DNA of 23,377 nucleotides from Actinobacteria bacterium UBA2272 (GTDB lineage Bacteria > Actinomycetota > Coriobacteriia > Anaerosomatales > Anaerosomataceae), in NCBI GenBank assembly GCA_002347725.1, contig DDXA01000004.1:1147759-1171135 (forward strand), given 5' to 3'. A program made the translations under genes and the position numbers. The notes under the pieces are model-generated. The model was not told where the DNA came from. It searched no databases and saw nothing but the letters and a program-made list of their open reading frames with translations. Of this stretch, positions 15,650 to 22,888 are shown piece by piece (positions within the stretch are counted from its first letter, which is position 1; the number at the start of each line of letters is the position of its first letter).

Positions 15650-15751
15650 ATCTAACCCGCGCGTCAACCACGACAAACCGCGGCGGCGGCGGTAGTCTGG
15701 GAAGAGAGCGCGCGGGCCGCGGTTTGCGGGTTACGCGCAAAGACGTTAGCC
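15650..15751 (+). repeat. attC: attC site 1
   Basis: R'' ATCTAAC (15650-15656) and R' GTTAGCC (15745-15751). The arms GCGCGTCAACC...AAACCGCGGC and GCCGCGGTTTGCGGGTTACGCGC pair with an extra C in the left L arm. The loop holds TAGTCT at 15693. It shares its inner stem with attC 6. The third R of the core is C, a small departure from GTTRRRY, mirrored by GGCTAAC at the end of cassette 2. Confidence 0.95.
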
Positions 15752-15795
15752 GGTGCCGGCAGGACTCGCCGTGCGGGAGGGTTTGCGGAGGGACT

Positions 15796-16905
15796 ATGAG
15801 CGATTCACTGCTTCCACCGATCGAGGAAGTGCCTGCGGCCCATCTGATCGGCCGCGACCTGGACCGCGGTTGGCGCGTGCAAGAACGTGTGGCCAAGGAT
15901 GCCGGCGCAACAGGCGGCTGCTTCTCGGTCTCGTATCTGGTCTCGGATGAGACGGGGAGCACCGCCTTCATGAAGGCGCTGAACTTCCACGCGGCGTTGG
16001 ATGGGGACGGGGATATCGTCGATCAGCTGCACGCGTTCACAGAGGTGTTCAAGTTCGAACGGGATCTCCTCTGCGATTGTCGCGACAAGAGAATGAGTCG
16101 CGTCATCACGCTAATCGATTCTGGCACGGTCGAAGTACCGGAGGCGGGGCCGTTTCTGTCTCAGGTGCCCTACCTGATCTTCGAGAAGGCCGATGGCGAT
16201 ATTCGCGGGTTCCAGGCACAAGCGGGGTCGTTCGACTGCGCCTGGGGGTTCAGAGTCATGAAGCACGCGATACAGGGCATAGGGCAACTCCACTCGGCGC
16301 GTGCCGCGCATCAGGACTTGAAGCCTTCGAACGTGTTGACCCTCGACGGGGGACGGGAGATGAAGCTCGGGGACTTGGGCCGCGCGGAACGGCGAGAGGT
16401 AGAAGGGCCTTGGTCGGAACATCGCATACCCGGTGCGGTAGCATACGCCCCGCCTGAGCAGCAATACGGCGCGTTCGGTCGGACATGGGAGGAGCGGCGT
16501 GCGGCTGATCTATACCTCGCCGGCAGTCTTGGCGTTCAGCTCTTCCTCGGGCACTGTCTCTCCGTATTGCTGCAGCAAGGCATGCCACGGGAAGCCCGCT
16601 TCAGCCATTGGCAGGGGACCTTCGAAGACGTACTCCCGCATCTCTATCACGCGCATAGCGGAGTGATGACGGAACTGCACGACGAGGTCCTTCGCAAGAC
16701 AGCGGATCCCGATAGCACGGAACGGTTCGTTGCTGCCGTGATGCAGATGACTGACCCCGACCCGCTGCGCCGCGGACATCCGAAGGACCGGGCAGCGCAA
16801 ACCAGCTCCTATTCCGTTCAGCGATTCACGTCGCAGATGGAGTTGCTGGCCAAGCGCGCTGAGATGCGGCTGATAGGGAAGAGCCTCGATGGCCCAGCCT
16901 GTTGA
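15796..16905 (+). CDS. Cassette 2, gene 1: divergent Ser/Thr protein kinase-like protein
   Basis: 369 residues from ATG 15796 (SD GGAGG about 5 nt upstream). Kinase landmarks: Gly-rich GATGGCFSV, Lys60 in AFMKAL, a helix-C region with Glu (VFKFERDLL), catalytic loop HQDLKPSNVL (D174, K176, N179), metal-binding GDLGRA in place of DFG (D193), and APPEQ in place of APE followed by ADLYLAGSLG. All residues needed for phosphotransfer appear present, so it may be active. No transmembrane segment or sensor domain is seen. The last 17 nt overlap the start of the next gene in the same cassette. The partner and target are unknown; kinases in mobile regions are sometimes antiviral, but nothing here proves that. 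Confidence 0.85.
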   Translation: MSDSLLPPIEEVPAAHLIGRDLDRGWRVQERVAKDAGATGGCFSVSYLVSDETGSTAFMKALNFHAALDGDGDIVDQLHAFTEVFKFERDLLCDCRDKRMSRVITLIDSGTVEVPEAGPFLSQVPYLIFEKADGDIRGFQAQAGSFDCAWGFRVMKHAIQGIGQLHSARAAHQDLKPSNVLTLDGGREMKLGDLGRAERREVEGPWSEHRIPGAVAYAPPEQQYGAFGRTWEERRAADLYLAGSLGVQLFLGHCLSVLLQQGMPREARFSHWQGTFEDVLPHLYHAHSGVMTELHDEVLRKTADPDSTERFVAAVMQMTDPDPLRRGHPKDRAAQTSSYSVQRFTSQMELLAKRAEMRLIGKSLDGPAC

Positions 16906-18412
16906 TGACAGTCACCGCCAAGTCGTCCCTCGCTGGTGGACGATGCCCGTCGCAGCGTCACTCGGGCAGCTAGATGCGGCGACCGTAAGTCGACAACCCG
17001 GAAGCCCGGGGCCCGCTGCGGGCGAACTTGAAGAACTCAGGCGAGACTGGGAAGAGAACCGTTCGCCGATCTATGCAGCGAACCTGATCGATGCCGCCCT
17101 GGCCTACGGCTTGGCGTCCGTTGCAGAGGACGCTGCCGCTTGGGTAGTGGCGAACGGGGGCGTTTCCGAAGTCTCGATCAAGCTCGCCAAGCAGCTGCTA
17201 TCACCGACCATGATCGACCAGGCGGCGGTGACTTCGGAGCCAACCCATCAGCAGCGGTGGAGGGCCGTTGCCGGGCACAGGGCGGCGCTTCGTCGCTATC
17301 CACGCGATCCACTGCTTTGGGTCGAACTCGCACGTGAGTACTCGGCGCTTGGCCAGATTGAACCAGCGCGACGCGCACTAGTGGTTGCGGTCTCACTGGC
17401 GCCCGATGATCGCTACGTACTCAGGTGCGCCAGCCGTTTCTACCTTCATGCTCGCGACCCAGAGCATGCGCACCAGATTCTGCTCCGCTCATCCGCCACG
17501 CTGACCGACCCATGGCTGATGGCTGCGGAAATCGCGACTGCTGACGCGCGCGGCGCGCGCAGCAAGCTCATGAAGGTTGGTGCCAGAGCCGTTGAGTCCG
17601 GTCGCTTTGCGCCAAGAAGCATTTCAGAACTCGCAGGGGCGATTGGAACAGTCGAGTTTAAGTCAGGCAATCGTAAGCAGACCAAGCGCCTCTTCGCTCG
17701 CGCTCTGGAGGACCCAACGGAGAACACTCTGGCGCAGGCGGGGTGGGTGTCTCGTCATGGCCCCAGCCTTGGGTACGCAGATTCCGCACCGCGCGTCCCC
17801 CGAGCATTCGAAGCTAACGCGTGGCAGGCGATGGCTGCGGACGACTTCGTTGGTGCGGTCGAGTACTCAGTGGACTGGCTGCGAGATGAACCCTTTGCGT
17901 CACGGCCCGCGCTCTTGGGTTCCTGGATTGCAGCCGTCGCGCTTGAGGACTATGAGACGGCGCTGCGACTGGTCGAGTCCGCAGCCGTCGCGAACCCGGG
18001 CGACATTCGTCTGACAGTGCAATCGCTCTACTGCCTTGCCTCCATGGGGCGGGTGGACGAGGCTGCCGCGCAACTCCCGCTTCTTGAAACGGCGGCGGCA
18101 TCTGGTGACAGCACCTTCACTCCGCCAGCGTGGGACGTCCTGTTGGCCGCTGATCGTGGGTTGCTCGCGTTCAGGAACGGAAACGTGGAGGAAGGGCGCG
18201 CCGCTTACGCCGGCGCCATCGAACTTGCCGCAGCCAACAGGCTTCGAGAGGCTGGAGCGTCAGCGCTCATCAACTACATTCGCGAAGAGGCGCGAATCGG
18301 TGAGGGGCCGCCGGTGGGGGCGCAAGAAGTCCGTGACGTGATTGGCGCGTTTCCACAGTCCCACCGGGGGGCCATTCTCCGGTTCTTGGGGCGCTTCCTG
18401 CCCGCGGTCTGA
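16889..18412 (+). CDS. Cassette 2, gene 2: TPR-like helical repeat protein
   Basis: 507 residues from ATG 16889, inside the end of the kinase gene (AGGGA about 10 nt upstream), so translation is coupled. The sequence is made of helix pairs with TPR-like spacing (LWVELAREYSALGQIEPARRALVVAV, read in parts; LESAAVANPGDIRLTVQSLYCLASMGRVDEA; LAFRNGNVEEGRAAYAGAIELA). About residues 30-110 and 180-300 are helical but not clearly TPR. No catalytic motif, signal peptide or membrane segment was found. Likely a scaffold or effector working with the kinase. The cassette (2780 bp) is long for an integron and holds two genes. Confidence 0.8.
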   Translation: MAQPVDDSHRQVVPRWWTMPVAASLGQLDAATVSRQPGSPGPAAGELEELRRDWEENRSPIYAANLIDAALAYGLASVAEDAAAWVVANGGVSEVSIKLAKQLLSPTMIDQAAVTSEPTHQQRWRAVAGHRAALRRYPRDPLLWVELAREYSALGQIEPARRALVVAVSLAPDDRYVLRCASRFYLHARDPEHAHQILLRSSATLTDPWLMAAEIATADARGARSKLMKVGARAVESGRFAPRSISELAGAIGTVEFKSGNRKQTKRLFARALEDPTENTLAQAGWVSRHGPSLGYADSAPRVPRAFEANAWQAMAADDFVGAVEYSVDWLRDEPFASRPALLGSWIAAVALEDYETALRLVESAAVANPGDIRLTVQSLYCLASMGRVDEAAAQLPLLETAAASGDSTFTPPAWDVLLAADRGLLAFRNGNVEEGRAAYAGAIELAAANRLREAGASALINYIREEARIGEGPPVGAQEVRDVIGAFPQSHRGAILRFLGRFLPAV

Positions 18413-18430
18413 TGGGATGCGGAGCGGCCC

Positions 18431-18531
18431 GGCTAACCCGGGCGTCGAGCAGAAAGCGCGCCCGTGTGCGGTAGACTCGGGTAGCGGAGTGGGGCGGGGC
18501 GCGCTTCAGCTCACGCCCAAAGACGTTAGGT
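18431..18531 (+). repeat. attC: attC site 2
   Basis: R'' GGCTAAC (18431-18437) and R' GTTAGGT (18525-18531). The left arm GGGCGTCGAGC pairs with GCTCACGCCC, leaving one extra C. TAGACT lies at 18472 in the loop. Confidence 0.95.
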
Positions 18532-18544
18532 GAAGCGGGGGAAC

Positions 18545-19285
18545 ATGGGGTACGACGCCGAAAGGGCTCGCGTCAGACTCATCCTTTCTGGGGATCCTAA
18601 CGACTTCCCACTCCCACCGTTTGAGAGGACGACGCCTGCTGGCTACTCGATGTCGTTCACACTGGAGCGTCGCGATGGCGATTGGTGGCTAGATGCGGCA
18701 TTCGAACCTCATCAGTGGGAAGAGGCACTCGAGCAGTTTGTTACCGTCGTCGAGGAGATCTGCGTCTTGCTGACCATCAGTCTCGATGCTGCGGTGATGA
18801 GGCATCATGATGCCGTGGTTGAGTTGCCGGACGGCCAAGCCTTTGGTTTGGCAGACCTCTGGGTACACCTTGGTACCCCATCGCCAACGCTGGAGGACCC
18901 CGAGGCAGCCGCAAGTCTCTTGGAGACAGCGCCGCGCGTGTCCTCGCTTGCTCGTGACATAGCCAACCGTTACAGGCGCTGCTTGGAAGACCCCTCGCGC
19001 CTCCTCGCGGACTCCTACTACTGTCTCACCCGCTTGGAGGATGAAGCTGGGGGCCGCAATCCCGCATGCGCCGCTTTCGGCCTGAGCAGGGATGTCCTCA
19101 GCAAGATTGGCGAGATTACGAGCGTCTCCGGTGGCGTGCATAATGCCAGGAAGTCGCCGGCGCGTGAACACTCATCCGCGGAGAATCGGTGGCTGTGGGC
19201 GGCAATGCGAACCATTGCAGAGCGTCTGGCTCTGGGACAGATACTGCCAATACTCAAGATGAGCGACTTGCCCCCGCTCACCTAA
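18545..19285 (+). CDS. Cassette 3: hypothetical protein
   Basis: 246 residues from ATG 18545 (GGGGG 5 nt upstream); GTG 18530 is an alternative. The stop TAA is part of the attC R'' box. The first about 90 residues look like a beta-rich domain (VRLILSG, YSMSFTLERRDGDWWLDAAF). The rest is helical and ends with SSAENRWLWAAMRTIAERL. The helical half, with YYCLTRLEDEAGGR and VHNARKSP, recalls HEPN-type tails of ApeA-like proteins, but no RxxxxH motif is present, so this is only an impression. No signal peptide or membrane segment. No function is assigned. Confidence 0.8.
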   Translation: MGYDAERARVRLILSGDPNDFPLPPFERTTPAGYSMSFTLERRDGDWWLDAAFEPHQWEEALEQFVTVVEEICVLLTISLDAAVMRHHDAVVELPDGQAFGLADLWVHLGTPSPTLEDPEAAASLLETAPRVSSLARDIANRYRRCLEDPSRLLADSYYCLTRLEDEAGGRNPACAAFGLSRDVLSKIGEITSVSGGVHNARKSPAREHSSAENRWLWAAMRTIAERLALGQILPILKMSDLPPLT

Positions 19286-19379
19286 CCCGCGCTTCCACAC
19301 AGACGGCGCGCCTCGTACGCTAGACTCGGGTTGGAAGCCTTCGCCGGCGCGCCGCTGGTGAAGCGCAAAGACGTTAGAT
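19280..19379 (+). repeat. attC: attC site 3
   Basis: R'' ACCTAAC (19280-19286) and R' GTTAGAT (19373-19379). GCGCTTCCAC pairs with GTGAAGCGC, leaving one extra C. TAGACT lies at 19321. Confidence 0.95.
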
Positions 19380-19404
19380 GCATGGCAAGGACGGGGGTCT
19401 GCAC

Positions 19405-19998
19405 TTGCGAACGAACCACGTGCTAGTCGACTTCGAGAGCGTCCAGCCCAAGTCGCTCGCGGCGGTGGAGCACGACCCGTATCGCGTCATCATCTTCGTG
19501 GGGGCTAACCAGGCGAAGCTGTCCTACGACATCGTCTCGAGTATCCAGCGCATGGGTGAGCGCGCTCAGTACGTCAAGCTCTCGGGCAACGGACCCAACG
19601 CGCTCGACTTCCACATCGCCTTCTACATCGGCGAGCTCGCAGCGCAAGACCCGACCGCCTTCTTCCATATCATCTCGAAGGACACCGGATTCGATCCGCT
19701 CATTCGGCACCTGAAGGAACGACACATCTTCGCCGCTCGTTCCACTGCGCTCGAGGAGATGCCGCAGGTCAAACCGAATCCCAAGAAGGCGGCTCAAGAC
19801 AGGGCGCGCGTGTTCGGCGAATCGTTGCGTCAGCCCAAGAGCACCAAGCCGCGCACGGACAAGACGCTCGCGAGACACATCGCCACCTACTTCCAGAAGC
19901 ACCAGCTCTCGGATGAGGAAGTAGCGGCAGTGGTGAAGGCACTGGGCGCGCAAGGGTACGCATCCATCACGGACGGCAAGGTTACGTACACAGTGTGA
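19405..19998 (+). CDS. Cassette 4: PIN/NYN-like domain protein
   Basis: 197 residues from TTG 19405, chosen because GGACGGGGG lies 7-15 nt upstream and homologs, as I remember them, start just before VLVDFEsVQP. ATG 19378, inside the attC core, would add nine residues but has no SD. About residues 1-125 have the PIN/NYN fold pattern: acidic VDFES, FVGANQAKL, KLSGNGPNALDFHIAFYIG and ISKDTGFDPLIRHL, with Asp residues placed as in metal-dependent RNases. About 155-197 form a small helical, winged-helix-like domain (HIATYFQKHQLSDEEVAAVVKAL, read in parts). It may be an RNase or nucleic-acid-binding protein. No antitoxin gene is in the cassette. Confidence 0.8.
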   Translation: MRTNHVLVDFESVQPKSLAAVEHDPYRVIIFVGANQAKLSYDIVSSIQRMGERAQYVKLSGNGPNALDFHIAFYIGELAAQDPTAFFHIISKDTGFDPLIRHLKERHIFAARSTALEEMPQVKPNPKKAAQDRARVFGESLRQPKSTKPRTDKTLARHIATYFQKHQLSDEEVAAVVKALGAQGYASITDGKVTYTV

Positions 19999-20006
19999 GT
20001 GCCAGC

Positions 20007-20091
20007 ATCTAACCCGCGCTTCCACTCGACTCGCGCATGGTTGTGTACTCTGGAAGCGCAAGCTCGCGAGTGAAGCGCAAAGACGTTAGGC
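20007..20091 (+). repeat. attC: attC site 4
   Basis: R'' ATCTAAC (20007-20013) and R' GTTAGGC (20085-20091). It is the shortest site (85 bp). GCGCTTCCACTCG pairs with GAGTGAAGCGC, leaving one extra C. TACTCT lies at 20046. Confidence 0.95.
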
Positions 20092-20107
20092 CGAAGGCGG
20101 GACGGCA

Positions 20108-20977
20108 ATGGGGGACAACAGGATTAGGTTCGTCCAATCGTTTGGTGACAATCTGGATCCACGGGTCTTGAACTGCGATCACTCGTCGATCTTCAACGCA
20201 CTCGTCATGTGCCTGTCACCCGAAGAAGCGTGCCAGATGCTCGACCTCGAATTCGAGCAGGCATATCAGGAGCGGCGCGCTCTCGTACGGAAGCTCCAGC
20301 AAGACATGGCAGAGCGCCCCGCAGATTGCCATCGGAATCTCATCGATGCGCTCGAATCTGGGCTTCAGGCACTATCCCCTCGACGACGTGCAAGTGCCGC
20401 GGGGACCCTTCTCAGCTTGGCGGGCGCCCTTGGCCCGGAGCAAGAACGGCATGCGATAGAGACGGTGTGTTCTGCGCCTCAGGCCACAGTGAGACGCAGG
20501 GCATACACATACCTGCGGCACGCTGACCAGAGTGCTCCGTTTCCTGAGTGTGTCGCGCGCGCGTTCGACACCTACGCGGATCCCGAAGCCGCCAGACTGC
20601 TCGCGTACCGAGCGCCTCGTGGACTCCTCGAATCTCGCTTCAACCAGTTGAGTGATGCACTAACCGGAGACAAGTTCGCTTTGTCGAGACTCTTCCTGCG
20701 AGTCGGCGACGGAAACCCAGCGGTAGTCGAGCAACTCAGAGCGGTGAACCCCGTGTCTCACGCCTACGTGTGTGCGAAGCTCGGAATGCGTTTGAGCGAC
20801 TCCTACATGGTCGAACTGTATCGATCGACGATGTTCTCTGACGAGTCGGGTCTGCTCGCTTGGTGCTGCGGGCAGATGGGTTTGTGGAGCGCACTTGAGA
20901 CGATAGCTGCCCTGTCTCAGAAACCGCCGGATGAGGCGTACAGGCGCCGGTTCGAACGTGATAACACCTCGGCCTAA
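20108..20977 (+). CDS. Cassette 5: hypothetical helical-repeat protein
   Basis: 289 residues from ATG 20108 (GGCGGGA upstream). The stop TAA is part of the R'' box. Almost wholly helical, with HEAT-like helix pairs in the middle (RRRASAAGTLLSLAGALG, ATVRRRAYTYLRHAD, ALSRLFLRVGDGNPAVVEQL). It has no catalytic motif, signal peptide or membrane segment. I do not recognise the family. It may be a protein-interaction scaffold. The rare-for-neighbours mix of codons suggests an origin outside the host backbone, though I have not computed codon usage. Confidence 0.8.
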   Translation: MGDNRIRFVQSFGDNLDPRVLNCDHSSIFNALVMCLSPEEACQMLDLEFEQAYQERRALVRKLQQDMAERPADCHRNLIDALESGLQALSPRRRASAAGTLLSLAGALGPEQERHAIETVCSAPQATVRRRAYTYLRHADQSAPFPECVARAFDTYADPEAARLLAYRAPRGLLESRFNQLSDALTGDKFALSRLFLRVGDGNPAVVEQLRAVNPVSHAYVCAKLGMRLSDSYMVELYRSTMFSDESGLLAWCCGQMGLWSALETIAALSQKPPDEAYRRRFERDNTSA

Positions 20978-21068
20978 CCCGCGCGTCAACCAGACGCCGC
21001 GCATGTGAGGTAATCTCGGCAGTGAAGTGGCAGGAGCGCGGCGCAGGTTACGCGCAAAGACGTTAGGC
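20972..21068 (+). repeat. attC: attC site 5
   Basis: R'' GCCTAAC (20972-20978) and R' GTTAGGC (21062-21068), perfectly complementary. GCGCGTCAACC pairs with GGTTACGCGC, leaving one extra C. TAATCT lies at 21011. Confidence 0.95.
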
Positions 21069-21087
21069 ACATCGGGGGGATGTGGAC

Positions 21088-21663
21088 ATGTGGACGTGGC
21101 TGATGGGGACCTCTGAGCCCTTGAACCAACTGGCCGGTGCACTCCAATCGGTGGCTACGGTCGTCGCATTGCTCGTCGGCGGTATCTGGACATTCCGGAT
21201 CTTCATCAAGAACAGGCTGAATCGCCCGTGCGCTAACGTTACGCACGTTGTGACCACGAAGCTACTCTCCGGTCATGGAATGCTCGTGCACGTGGGCGTT
21301 CAGGTGAAGAACGACTCAGCCGTGCTGATGAGGCTTGCGACCGGCGAGATTCGGCTTGTGCCAGTTCTGCCTCTGGATGACGCCACCGCCTCCGCGCTTG
21401 CATCTGCAGCCGAACTGGTGCGCGACAGGAGCAGCGAGCCTGAGGTGCAGTGGCCCTCGGTGCGTTCTTACAAGATTGATTGGTCCGACTGCCCAAGAGA
21501 AATTGAGCCACACGAGTCCGATACCTTTCACTTCGACTTCGTTACCAAGAGCGACTTGGTCTTCTTCGAGGTCTACAGCTACCTTCAGAACGTGACCAAG
21601 AGCAAGCGCGATATTGGCTGGAGTACGACTACCCTTCATGAAGCGGAGGAGCAGGAGACGTGA
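21088..21663 (+). CDS. Cassette 6, gene 1: single-TM membrane-anchored protein
   Basis: 191 residues from ATG 21088 (GGGGGGA 7 nt upstream); GTG 21082 is an alternative. One transmembrane helix (about 18-38, ALQSVATVVALLVGGIW) is followed by FRIFIKNRLNRP, then a soluble beta-rich domain (HVGVQVKNDSAVLMRL, KIDWSDCPREIEPHESDTF, HFDFVTKSDLVFFEVYSYL). The layout of helix, basic KNRL and N-rich beta domain resembles a widespread but uncharacterised family of small membrane proteins. The C-terminal domain is probably cytoplasmic, given the basic residues after the helix. Its stop overlaps the next start by 4 nt. Confidence 0.85.
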   Translation: MWTWLMGTSEPLNQLAGALQSVATVVALLVGGIWTFRIFIKNRLNRPCANVTHVVTTKLLSGHGMLVHVGVQVKNDSAVLMRLATGEIRLVPVLPLDDATASALASAAELVRDRSSEPEVQWPSVRSYKIDWSDCPREIEPHESDTFHFDFVTKSDLVFFEVYSYLQNVTKSKRDIGWSTTTLHEAEEQET

Positions 21664-21797
21664 CCACCCGAATGGACACCAAGCAGCAGCCGCCCAAACC
21701 CAAGCCGCAACCGCAACAGAAGCCAGCCCGCCGCGAGTTCCAACAGCCACCAAAGCCAACGCCGAAGCCGCCGACCCAGCAGCCTCCAAAGAAGTAA
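21660..21797 (+). CDS. Cassette 6, gene 2: 45-residue Pro/Lys/Gln-rich peptide
   Basis: GTG 21660 overlaps the previous stop (GTGA), with AGGAG a few nt upstream, and the frame runs to TAA at 21795. The product is about one-third Pro, with many Lys and Gln (MTTRMDTKQQPPKPKPQ, then PPKPTPKPPTQQPPKK) and a single hydrophobic spot around EFQ. It is probably disordered and strongly basic. Translational coupling and lack of internal stops in a biased composition suggest it is real. It may be a partner of the membrane protein. Alternatively, ATG 21672 is the start. Confidence 0.6.
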   Translation: MTTRMDTKQQPPKPKPQPQQKPARREFQQPPKPTPKPPTQQPPKK

Positions 21798-21812
21798 CGA
21801 GGCTGGATGAGT

Positions 21813-21914
21813 GCCTAACCCGCGCATCCACCGCGACAAACCGCGGCGGGGAGCGGTAGTCTGAACGAGAGCGCACGGGCCGCGGTTTGCGGGTGATGCG
21901 CCGAGACGTTAGGC
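21813..21914 (+). repeat. attC: attC site 6
   Basis: R'' GCCTAAC (21813-21819) and R' GTTAGGC (21908-21914). The inner stem CGACAAACCGCGGCGG and GGGCCGCGGTTTGCGGGT are the same as in attC 1. TAGTCT lies at 21856. Confidence 0.95.
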
Positions 21915-21931
21915 CGAACCAAGGGAGAGCC

Positions 21932-22762
21932 GTGACCGAGACCGTCACGCCTGAGCGCGCGTTCTGCGATGCTGCTCGTGCTTACCTGCTGGGGTTCTCT
22001 GAGTATGGCGTCACCCATGAAGTGCTCGACCAGTATCTCGAACCGGGTGATCGTCTCCGGGCCGCCAGGCTCAGCGATGTCTATTGGCAGCTGCTGTGGT
22101 CGTCCCAGAATGCGCAGATGCGTACGGCTGTCGTAACTGGGTCGATGGACGGCGGCATGATGGCGCTTGTGGACGTGTTGTTCAAGTTCGAACCCGCCAA
22201 GGTGGTGGCGCACTACGGAGACGACTGGGAGACCGTTCTCGATGACATCGTCGAGCGCGTGAATCCCCGCGGCAAGGTTCGCCGATCCTCTCGCAGCATC
22301 TGGCCCCGGTTCTGCCGCAGTATCGTGTCCGGTGGCAAGTTCCTGGCCCAGTTCCCCGACGCTGCGGCATTCTACGCTTGGGCTGATGGGTTCGCTGCTG
22401 ATGGGCGCTCCAGCTCGGACTTGCCGGGTGCGATCAGTCGTCAGGTAGATGGACTCGGCTTCGCCCTGGCCTGCGACTTCTTGAAGGAACTCGGCTACTC
22501 AGCCTACGGCAAGCCGGACGTGCACATACGCAAGACCCTGATTGGACTTGGCCTGATGGCTGATGCGGCCACGGATCAAGTCGCTCACGAGCTGCTTCTG
22601 TCGTTCGCACGCTCGGCAGGACTCTCTCCATATCACGTCGACAAGCTGATCTGGCTTGTCGGCTCAGGCAGCTTCTACCGGCACCGCGAAATCGGCCGTG
22701 TCCCCACTGCGCGAGATGAGTTCGTGATGAGCCAGCGTCAATTGTTCACCGGGTCGGCCTAA
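21932..22762 (+). CDS. Cassette 7: HhH-glycosylase-like hypothetical protein
   Basis: 276 residues from GTG 21932 (AGGGAGAG about 4 nt upstream); the longer frame from 21887 would start inside the attC. The stop TAA is part of R''. The C-terminal half contains ISRQVDGLGFALACDFLKELGY followed by KPDVHIRKTLIGLGL (read in parts), close to the helix-hairpin-helix plus K/D-x-H-x-x-R segment of HhH-GPD DNA glycosylases. It then ends with LSPYHVDKLIWLVGSGSFY. There is no Cys cluster. Family membership is an inference from pattern only; it could bind DNA without glycosylase activity. Confidence 0.82.
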   Translation: MTETVTPERAFCDAARAYLLGFSEYGVTHEVLDQYLEPGDRLRAARLSDVYWQLLWSSQNAQMRTAVVTGSMDGGMMALVDVLFKFEPAKVVAHYGDDWETVLDDIVERVNPRGKVRRSSRSIWPRFCRSIVSGGKFLAQFPDAAAFYAWADGFAADGRSSSDLPGAISRQVDGLGFALACDFLKELGYSAYGKPDVHIRKTLIGLGLMADAATDQVAHELLLSFARSAGLSPYHVDKLIWLVGSGSFYRHREIGRVPTARDEFVMSQRQLFTGSA

Positions 22763-22851
22763 CCCGGGCGTCAACCCGACAACGCCGTGTGAGGTATTCT
22801 CAGGCTGGAACCGGGCGTAGGCGTTGCGGGTTACGCCCAAGATCGTTAGAC
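22757..22851 (+). repeat. attC: attC site 7
   Basis: R'' GCCTAAC (22757-22763) and R' GTTAGAC (22845-22851). GGGCGTCAACCCGACAACGCC (read in two parts) pairs with GGCGTTGCGGGTTACGCCC, leaving an extra C and an extra A. TATTCT lies at 22795. The stem is the same as in attC 8. Confidence 0.95.
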
Positions 22852-22888
22852 ACACCGTTCACCCGCAGGCCGAGTGCGCCCAGTTCTC

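Noticed and set aside
15416..15655. Plus-strand frame from TTG in cassette 1, ending in the attC R'' TAA
   Set aside because: It starts inside attI without an SD, and its codon choice is less gene-like than the minus strand. It is kept only as an alternative.
15650..15751. The attC series as transposon ends or an unrelated interspersed repeat
   Set aside because: R''/R' complementarity to each cassette's own start, the extra base in the left L arm and the adjacent intI identify them as attC.
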